In this document: piece after piece, positions 1-5,400 of the stretch
Layout: the number at the start of each line of letters is the position of its first letter
Numbering within the stretch: position 1 is the stretch's first letter
From: Clostridia bacterium
GTDB taxonomy: Bacteria > Bacillota_A > Clostridia > Christensenellales > CAG-138
Length of the DNA stretch: 8,191 nucleotides
Assembly (NCBI GenBank): GCA_017553815.1
Contig: JAFZJT010000096.1
Location: 1 to 8,191 of the forward strand
Direction: 5' to 3'
Position numbers and translations under genes: made by a program
The notes under the pieces: model-generated
What the model was told of the DNA's origin: nothing
What the model saw: only the letters and a program-made list of their open reading frames with translations
Databases searched by the model: none

Positions 1-190
1 ACTGAACGATGTATACGTCCTTATTTCTGATGGATTCGTCGGCTCTGACGTAGATGCCACCCTCGGAGAAGATATGAGTGGTGGACTTGCCGAGCTCCAC
101 TTCAAGATATCTGCACATTTTCTCCGCAAAGGGCTTGCTTGCGGAACCCGCAAAGATCGTGATGTGACCGTCGCCTTGATGTCTGTTCAT
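1..190 (-). CDS. prs: Ribose-phosphate pyrophosphokinase (PRPP synthetase), N-terminal part only
   Basis: The gene is cut by the left edge, leaving the first 63 codons. PRPP synthetase makes phosphoribosyl pyrophosphate from ribose 5-phosphate and ATP in the cytoplasm, for purine, pyrimidine, His, Trp and NAD synthesis. The visible part has the family's N-terminal signature: ITIFAGSASKPFAEKM (residues 10-25), then LEVELGK, then the FSEGGIYVRADESIR stretch and KDVYIVQ at the edge. This matches the usual G-x-S-N-x-x-L-A ... F-x-D-G-E-x-x-V ... E-S-V-R-G-x-D-V pattern. The family is normally about 315 aa, so roughly four fifths lies outside. The ATG at 190 follows a G-rich ribosome site (GGGGGG, 7 nt upstream). 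Its own promoter lies at 225-253, so it need not depend on the peptidase gene upstream. The family call is firm; the active-site loop and C-terminus are not visible. Confidence 0.9.
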   Translation of the reverse strand, partial: MNRHQGDGHITIFAGSASKPFAEKMCRYLEVELGKSTTHIFSEGGIYVRADESIRNKDVYIVQ

Positions 191-224
191 GTTTCAACCC
201 CCCATGAGCTAAATTGCTAATATG

Positions 225-253
225 ATTATAGCAGACCCGCACCGCGCCTTCAA
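225..253 (-). promoter_or_regulatory. Sigma-A promoter for prs
   Basis: On the minus strand there is a -35 TTGAAG (253-248), a 17-bp spacer and a perfect -10 TATAAT (230-225). Transcription would start near 218 and give a leader of about 28 nt before the prs ATG at 190. The site lies in the 128-bp gap after the S24 peptidase gene, so prs probably has independent housekeeping expression. The -10 and spacing are consensus and the -35 differs at the last two positions. Confidence 0.75.
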
Positions 254-287
254 CGCCTGAGGAACGGCAAATGAAAGTATATTCCAA

Positions 288-313
288 AAGTTTTGCGGCA
301 ACGATCCGCCAAA
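288..313 (-). terminator. Weak terminator-like hairpin after the S24 peptidase gene
   Basis: Just after the peptidase stop codon (319-321), the minus strand can form a GCGG/CCGC stem (309-306 with 298-295). TTT/AAA extends it across a bulged G, and a short TTTT follows. The stem is only four GC pairs plus three AU pairs. It may separate the PqqD/S24 unit from prs, but termination could be partial. Confidence 0.3.
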
Positions 314-318
314 CCCAT

Positions 319-852
319 CTATCGTTTGCCTTTCAGCAGTTTTCTAACAGCTCTGTACGGTCCTATCAAGGGACGCTTTATCCTATAGCCGATGCGTTTT
401 GCGACGACCCTGCGCCTGTAGCGACTGCCCCAGTGCCGCACGTAAATTTTGTATGCGGCTCCGTTAAGATCAACATTCTTGCCCCTGCGCGTCAAGCCCG
501 TCATCACGCCGATGACCCAAGAAAAAGGCACTTTCTCCATACTCACGTTGTTGTCGCCGCAGATTATGTAGTAACCATCGCACACCCTTCTGACGCGGTG
601 CAGCACATACTGCCCCCTGAATCTCGGGATCGGTATCGTGTAAAGCGCAACATCGCCGACCTTAAGGATGCCGTCCTCATAGACGGTATCGGGTCGGCGT
701 ATCTCCACAATATCACGGTTTGTTTTAAGAAGCGGACGCATGCTTTTGCCGCGAGTCGTCCATAAGAAAACGCCCTTCTCTTTCAGAATATCTTCAAGGG
801 TTTTCACATCGATGTTATCTGTATGCGGCATGTTGTTGAAATTGTTATCCAT
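319..852 (-). CDS. S24/S26-family peptidase (signal-peptidase-like fold), soluble
   Basis: A 177-aa protein of the S24/S26 serine peptidase superfamily (LexA-like and signal-peptidase-like). With the ATG at 852, the nucleophile motif GKSMRPLL puts the likely catalytic Ser at residue 37. A DVALY strand follows, then YVLHRVRRV with His85, then IICGDNN near 97-102. The LHRV...GDNN arrangement resembles the Ser/His type of signal peptidase (SipW/ER type) rather than the Ser/Lys type. No N-terminal membrane segment is visible, unlike true signal peptidases, and the C-terminal 45 residues are strongly basic. An in-frame GTG at 855 directly precedes the ATG; the weak GAAAG ribosome site fits either. 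The gene lies 19 nt after the PqqD-like gene and is surely co-transcribed with it. In other Clostridia such pairs accompany peptide-maturation or surface-polymer genes (recalled knowledge). Its substrate is unknown; leader removal from a small peptide is an inference. Confidence 0.8.
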   Translation of the reverse strand: MDNNFNNMPHTDNIDVKTLEDILKEKGVFLWTTRGKSMRPLLKTNRDIVEIRRPDTVYEDGILKVGDVALYTIPIPRFRGQYVLHRVRRVCDGYYIICGDNNVSMEKVPFSWVIGVMTGLTRRGKNVDLNGAAYKIYVRHWGSRYRRRVVAKRIGYRIKRPLIGPYRAVRKLLKGKR

Positions 853-874
853 CACGATACGCTTTCAGATCGAA

Positions 875-1138
875 TCATTCATCAATGACGTTGGCTTTTC
901 TGAGTTCATCAAGGATCGCTCTGATATCCTCAAGCATCTCATCGGGATCGCCGTCAAACTTTCTCTTCATTTTGGCGAGTATCCTTTTTTCGTTTGTGTT
1001 ATGCTTAAGACATTTGATTATCAGCGCGGCGGTCGGATTGCTGTGCAAAACTCCGGTAAAGCTGCTGTCCTTCCTGTTCACAACAAGAGCGATCGAATCC
1101 CCGGTCTTTCTCTGCAGAACGCCTTTCTTCAGCTTCAT
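875..1138 (-). CDS. PqqD-like protein (peptide chaperone family)
   Basis: An 87-aa protein matching the PqqD family (typically ~90 aa). An N-terminal beta region (LQRKTGDSIALVV, FTGVLHSNPTAALIIKCL) is followed by a helical half with NTNEKRILAKMKRKF, the acidic linker DGDPDEM, and EDIRAILDELRKANVID at the end. In RiPP pathways PqqD domains bind the leader of a precursor peptide and present it to a modifying enzyme. Here no radical SAM or other modifying enzyme is adjacent; the only partner is the S24/S26 peptidase 19 nt downstream. A strong ribosome site (GGAGG, 1151-1147) sits 8 nt before the ATG, and a near-consensus promoter lies at 1187-1215, making this the first gene of its unit. Similar pairs exist in many Clostridia without assigned function, so the family call is good and the role is open. 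Confidence 0.78.
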   Translation of the reverse strand: MKLKKGVLQRKTGDSIALVVNRKDSSFTGVLHSNPTAALIIKCLKHNTNEKRILAKMKRKFDGDPDEMLEDIRAILDELRKANVIDE

Positions 1139-1186
1139 TATTTAACCCTCCGAATATACTCTGACCACGCATATCTCTACATATAA

Positions 1187-1215
1187 ATCATACAGCATCA
1201 CATGGCATTTGTCAA
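1187..1215 (-). promoter_or_regulatory. Sigma-A promoter for the PqqD-S24 unit
   Basis: On the minus strand: a perfect -35 TTGACA (1215-1210), exactly 17 bp, then -10 TATGAT (1192-1187). The start point would be near 1180, giving a ~40-nt leader to the ATG at 1138. It is divergent from the promoter at 1257-1285, with 41 bp of AT-rich DNA between the two -35 boxes. Confidence 0.85.
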
Positions 1216-1256
1216 TCAAAATCGTTTATCTCACCAATTAAATATGAATTAAAGTA

Positions 1257-1285
1257 TTGACACGTTCGCATAAATGTTTTAAAAT
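1257..1285 (+). promoter_or_regulatory. Sigma-A promoter for the YegP-like gene
   Basis: A perfect -35 TTGACA (1257-1262), a 17-bp spacer and -10 TAAAAT (1280-1285). The start would fall near 1292, leaving a short leader with an AAAGGA ribosome site at 1311-1316. The match predicts a strong constitutive promoter. Confidence 0.85.
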
Positions 1286-1324
1286 AAGAATGCATATTAT
1301 ATTATTTATGAAAGGATGTACACT

Positions 1325-1717
1325 ATGGGCAAGTTTGTTATCAACGTGACCAATATCGGTTTCACCTTCCATCTCAAGGCTGTAAACGGCGAGACCATCG
1401 CCACCGGCGGCGAGGTTTATTCGAGCGTTGAAAGCTGCAAGAACGGCTGTGAAAGCGTTATCACCAATGCTCCCATCGCCAATCTCGAGGATCAGACCGT
1501 TGAAGGCTATGCGGAGCAGAAGCATCCCAAGTTTGAGCTCTACAAAGACAATGTCGGCGAATTCCGCTTCCGCCTCAAAGCGCCGAACGGTCAGATAATC
1601 GCCTCGAGCGAGGGCTACGTTAAGAAGGACAGCTGCAAGAACGGCATCGAGAGCGTTCGCAGGAATGCGGCGGACTCCCCCATCATCCTACCCGAGATCG
1701 AAGAAGAAACTAAATAA
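1325..1717 (+). CDS. YegP/DUF1508-family protein with two tandem repeats
   Basis: A 130-aa cytoplasmic protein built from two DUF1508 (YegP) units. Unit 1 spans about residues 3-50: FVINVTNIGFTFHLKAVNGETIA, then SVESCKNGCESV. Unit 2 spans about 69-118: KFELYKDNVGEFRFRLKAPNGQIIA, then KKDSCKNGIESVRRNA. The diagnostic F-x-L-K-A-x-N-G-x-x-I-A and S-C-K-N-G-x-E-S-V elements appear in both. E. coli YegP (~110 aa) has the same two-unit layout; its biochemical role is not established. I chose the ATG at 1325 because AAAGGA at 1311-1316 is then about 8-9 nt upstream; the earlier in-frame ATG at 1316 overlaps that ribosome site. The gene is monocistronic, with its own promoter and a hairpin 21 nt after the stop. 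The acidic tail (EIEEETK) is not part of the repeat. Confidence 0.9.
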   Translation: MGKFVINVTNIGFTFHLKAVNGETIATGGEVYSSVESCKNGCESVITNAPIANLEDQTVEGYAEQKHPKFELYKDNVGEFRFRLKAPNGQIIASSEGYVKKDSCKNGIESVRRNAADSPIILPEIEEETK

Positions 1718-1738
1718 TTCAACTGCGCCAATGATCTG

Positions 1739-1768
1739 AAAGGATCGAGCAATCGCTCGGTCCTTTAT
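1739..1768 (+). terminator. Hairpin terminator of the YegP-like gene
   Basis: A 12-bp stem (1739-1750 with 1755-1766, one G-U pair) closed by an AATC tetraloop lies 21 nt after the stop codon. The 3' arm ends in CCTTT followed by ATCTAAT, so the U tract is short but the stem is strong. Confidence 0.7.
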
Positions 1769-1771
1769 CTA

Positions 1772-1927
1772 ATACTAAACTCTGACTAAAATCGGACTTC
1801 TTGCCGGTTGTTTTCCGCCCTGGTCTCTCTTCGCTCAACGATACTCCATATCGCCTCGCTCCGTTCGACTTCGACAGGATGAAAAACTCCTCGGCAATTT
1901 AGTCCGCTTTTAATCAGAGCTTAGTAT
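1772..1927. repeat. MITE-like element with ~35-bp terminal inverted repeats
   Basis: The two ends are inverted copies: ATACTAAACTCTGACTAAAA at 1772 onward, and its near complement ending TTAATCAGAGCTTAGTAT at 1927. Over the outer 27 positions 24 match. The repeat resumes at TTGCCG / CGGCAA (1801-1806 and 1892-1897) after a small gap. An imperfect match continues inward (GTTTTCC near 1810 against GGATGAAAAAC near 1878). The whole 156 bp could fold into one long hairpin. The centre holds no credible gene. No target duplication is clear. It sits between convergent genes, a typical refuge for non-autonomous elements. It could alternatively be a hairpin repeat with an RNA-level role; only copy number in the genome would decide. 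Confidence 0.6.
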
Positions 1928-1940
1928 AATGATGTTTTGA

Positions 1941-1982
1941 TAAAAGATCGGCGGTGAATATGGGATCAAAACTCTGCCGACC
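1941..1982 (-). terminator. Secondary terminator-like hairpin downstream of the dockerin operon
   Basis: On the minus strand GGTCGGC (1982-1976) can pair with GCCGATC (1952-1946), including a G-U pair that is a mismatch in plus-strand RNA. The loop is ~23 nt, and TTTTA (1945-1941) follows. The asymmetry suggests that it works on minus-strand transcripts. It could be a backup for the stronger terminator at 2051-2084. Confidence 0.35.
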
Positions 1983-2050
1983 GTTTCAAATGAAACAAAT
2001 GAAGACGTATACGCTTTCACAAATACCTCCCACACTGATTTAGGATGCAC

Positions 2051-2084
2051 AAAACCAACCCCGGGTGTTTCGTCGGGGTTGGTT
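2051..2084 (-). terminator. Strong terminator of the dockerin operon
   Basis: AACCAACCCCG (2053-2063) and CGGGGTTGGTT (2074-2084) form a perfect 11-bp stem with a 10-nt loop. On the minus strand the stem runs into TTTTG (2054-2050), the expected U tract; the plus strand has none. It lies about 60 nt after the stop of the small cysteine protein, so it ends the whole right-hand operon. Confidence 0.85.
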
Positions 2085-2142
2085 GAAGATCTTTGTTTGC
2101 GGTTCGGCGGATTTTGCGCCTTATTGCCGATCTAAAGAGGGA

Positions 2143-2406
2143 TCAGGAAGCAAATGTTCTGCCGTCGTCCGTAGTGGCAACGTAGCATCTTCCGTCGTAC
2201 GGAGCACCGTATTCTGCAATGAACGCATTTTCATTGTACGCGCAGTCTGCGGATTCGATAAACACGGTCGTCCAATCCCCAGTTCCCGGAATAGGCATAT
2301 CTAACGGTGAATAAAAATCACCGGGTTTGCCGCAGCTTGCTGTAATTGCCGAGCTGAGAGCAATGCTCTCAGCGTGCAGAGTTGGCTTGGAATAATTCTT
2401 TTTCAT
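2143..2406 (-). CDS. Small cysteine-containing protein with a leader-peptide-like N-terminus
   Basis: An 87-aa protein of no recognised function. Its N-terminus, MKKNYSKPTLHAESIALSSA then ITASC, fits a K-x-Y-x-K-P-x-L-x-x-E ... I-x-A-x-C pattern that I recall from many small, often multi-copy proteins of gut Clostridia. No typical signal peptide is visible. Cysteines are at 25, 55 and 74; the part after Cys25 is Gly/Pro/Asp/Tyr-rich and acidic (GKPGDFYSPLD, DWTTVF, AEYGAPYDGRCY). The start at 2406 is chosen because AAAGGTGAT lies 9 nt upstream. An earlier in-frame ATG at 2427 overlaps the dockerin stop codon by one base and has no ribosome site of its own. The gene starts 20 nt after that stop and ends before the operon terminator, so it is co-transcribed. 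Possible roles are a secreted or modified peptide, or an accessory of the dockerin protein. The expression context is solid; the function is unknown. Confidence 0.7.
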   Translation of the reverse strand: MKKNYSKPTLHAESIALSSAITASCGKPGDFYSPLDMPIPGTGDWTTVFIESADCAYNENAFIAEYGAPYDGRCYVATTDDGRTFAS

Positions 2407-2426
2407 AGATGTTAAATCACCTTTCA

Positions 2427-5400
2427 TTAATCAAGTACCGATCTCATGATCTCAAGCGCATCAAGCATATTGACTATGCCGTCGCGGTTGGTATCCGCGC
2501 AGTACACACCTGCGGGAGTAAGCGTTGCCGAACCGAGCACCGAGCGCATAACGAGCAGAGCGTCAATCATGTTGATCTCGCCGTCCCTGTTCAAGTCGCC
2601 GCGGAAATCGGCTATGACCGCAACCGCAAAGTCGAATGCATCGCGATCCGCCTTGATGCTCGGCTGCGTCGAATTATCGGTCAGCGGAGCAATCTTGATC
2701 TGGCAAAGAGATATCAGCTTGCTGGCGTGGTAAGGTACCGCCGCGAAGTATATGGGGTATGCTTCAGGGCTCACACCGGCAAGCATATGCGTAATATCAT
2801 AATACATCTCGGTTGACGAACTAAGCTCAACCTCTTCCTGACTGATGAAGCCGCCCGCTCTCATTATTACGAGCATCTTTGTGGCTCCGGCAGGCGCCTT
2901 TGCGGAGATATGGACGGTCATAGGCTCATCGATCCTGAATGCAAAGCCCTGACTTCCTTTGAGGTAGACCTCATTGTTCGGACCGTATGCTTCATAATAC
3001 GAAACGCCGTAGTCGCTCAAATCCTGAGGAATAACGTCCTCATAAACGGGCTCGCCTGTCGTGGGATCAATCTCATAAACGGGCTCACCGTTCTCATCGG
3101 TCTCCTGGACGTATACAGGATTGCCGAACCTGTCGAACATCAGCTCACCGGTGACGGGATCGGTCGCCTGAACATAGACAGGGTTGCCGTCGCCGTCGAA
3201 CAGCGGCTCGTTGGTGTCGGGATCGGTCGCCTGAACGTACTTGGGCTTTGGAACCTGATGCGGAGTGAGGTCGATGGCAAACATAGCATGATCTGCAATA
3301 CCGCCGCCGGTAAGATCGGTCTCAGTCGAGTGCATGATCACATCCCTGAACTCCTGATACATGGGCGTAAACTCATTTGCCGCAGTATAGGCTTCCTCAA
3401 CGATGGGATCATTATTGTCCGCGGGGTTATAGATGCGGATGGCGTCCAGATAGATATCGAAATCGGGATAGGTTGCCTCTCCCTTTACAGCTGCGCCCTC
3501 AAACAGATCAACGACCTTATAATCGAGCTCGGGAATGCCAGGGATGGAGATAGCGCCCTTCATATTGGGGTTGTAGTTTTCGGGCAGATACGCAAGCGCC
3601 GGCATCCAGAGGAAACGGATCTCCACCTCGTAGGTGCCATAGTCGGTATTCGGAAGCGCCATCTCTGCTCCCTCCTCTTGAAGGAACGCGTCCGCATGAA
3701 TGATCGGAACCTGATACAGCATATCGCTGTCCGCTCCGTTTGCATTCACGGTGTTTCCGAAGTAGCGGGTGCGAACGATTTGGCTGTAAACGTAGTTGTC
3801 GGTGTTTACATTCTTAACGGTAACAGCGTATACGCCGCTGTTCACGCCGATCCTGCCGATGATGTCGAAGCCCGTGCCGGTGAATGTGAACTTTGCGGTG
3901 GGCCATGATCCGCCCGCCTTGACCGCGTCGAACGCAGTTTGACCGAGATGAATATGCATACTTCTGCCGTTGCTGTCCATATTTGCCTGTCCGGCATAGC
4001 TGGCATCGTGGCCGTAAACCGTGTTCGCATCGGACTGGCGCGCCGCGCCGTTGCCGATCATCGTGTCGTTGGTTACATCGTAAACGGGGTTGATCGCGCT
4101 GCCCTCGGGCGCCCATGCGGCATATGAGTTGCCGCCGGAATCCTTGCCGTCGGTATAACTAAGATAGCTCTCCTCATAGTGTACGTTCGTGGCGGGGATC
4201 ACCTTGATGTTGAGCCATTCATAGTCTATTCCCTTTGTATTGGCAGGATGGTTAAGGTCACACTTGAGAAGCAGACCTACCGTGGCGATCTCGCTGCTGA
4301 TTTCCTTGATATCTATATTAACCGTATCATTTGCAATATCGGGGATTATACGCGCAAACTTATCGCTGATAACGGTGTCCACAGCCTCAGCATACGCGGG
4401 AATCTCGGCAGTGATGGAATGCCCGATACGGTTGCTGAAATCGTAAACGATGTAGTGCTCCTGCTTATGCACCCTCGGGGTATTCCTAAGGGCATAGGTG
4501 GTGCAGCCAACGCCGCCGGTCCATGTGTAATGGCTGCCTGCGGAATCCGCAACCACCGCGAATTCCGACCATGCGGTATCGGGATCCGAGCCGGTGGATA
4601 CAACGTAGTTCGCTTCGCCTGCGCGCGTGTTATTTACAAGCGCAAGCCCCGTATGCCCAGAGAAGGTGACGGTATTGAGCCTGTTGCCCGAACCGAGAAC
4701 GAAGCCCTCGCCGCCGACGCCGTAGGTAACGTTCTGCTCAGGCAGATAGTCGAAGCTGGCGTCCTGCGGATAAGGTCTGTTGTAATCCTGAAGGTACGGA
4801 ACGTCCAGATCGTCTACATAGAACGCGAAATCAGAGCCCTCTACCTTTTGCAAGGTTTCAGCGCTGATAGCTTCTGCGTTCTCACCGATGGATTCGATCA
4901 GCGTAACGTTGAAATCGATATTGGTGCCCGCGCCGCCGCTGAGCGCTCTTGTGGCATTCTCGGTGAGTGTTTCGGGAGCGTTTATATTTAAATAGTTATA
5001 CAGATGAACGCCGTCCTTCTTAACCGAAAGCACGGAGCGGTAATACTCGCCCGCACCATCCCTGTCAACGTAATTGTTGCTGTCGTTTATCCTGTCGATG
5101 CCGCCGTAGAGATCGTTCCACATCGGTATATTGTTAAGATCCTTGAAGGTTATCTTGTCGATGCTTATCATTACGTCCTTCCGAGGGGGAGCGGCCACGT
5201 CACCGTCATCATACGCATTGTCCGCTACGGCGCGATGGTATACGATATCGATAGTCGGGTTGCCGTTCTCGCCGCAGACGATCTCATATGAACTGCCGTT
5301 CGCCGTCCAAGCATCGTGATGCTGTTTTACGGTGTTGATATAAAAGCTGTTGTTGCTGCCCTTGATAAAGATCAGCTCACCGTACTGCACTGAAGAAGCC

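Noticed and set aside
271..765. A plus-strand open frame opposite the S24 peptidase
   Set aside because: It shows no family features and overlaps a gene with clear catalytic motifs on the other strand.
2332..2406. The small cysteine protein as a lipoprotein (ITASC as a lipobox)
   Set aside because: There is no long hydrophobic core before the Cys and the -3 residue is Thr, so a lipoprotein signal is unlikely.
2910..3908. A 332-codon open frame on the plus strand opposite the dockerin gene, and other long antisense frames at 4179-4991 and 5493-6218
   Set aside because: They lie fully inside the dockerin gene, have no ribosome sites or recognisable domains, and look like products of the codon bias of the real minus-strand frame.
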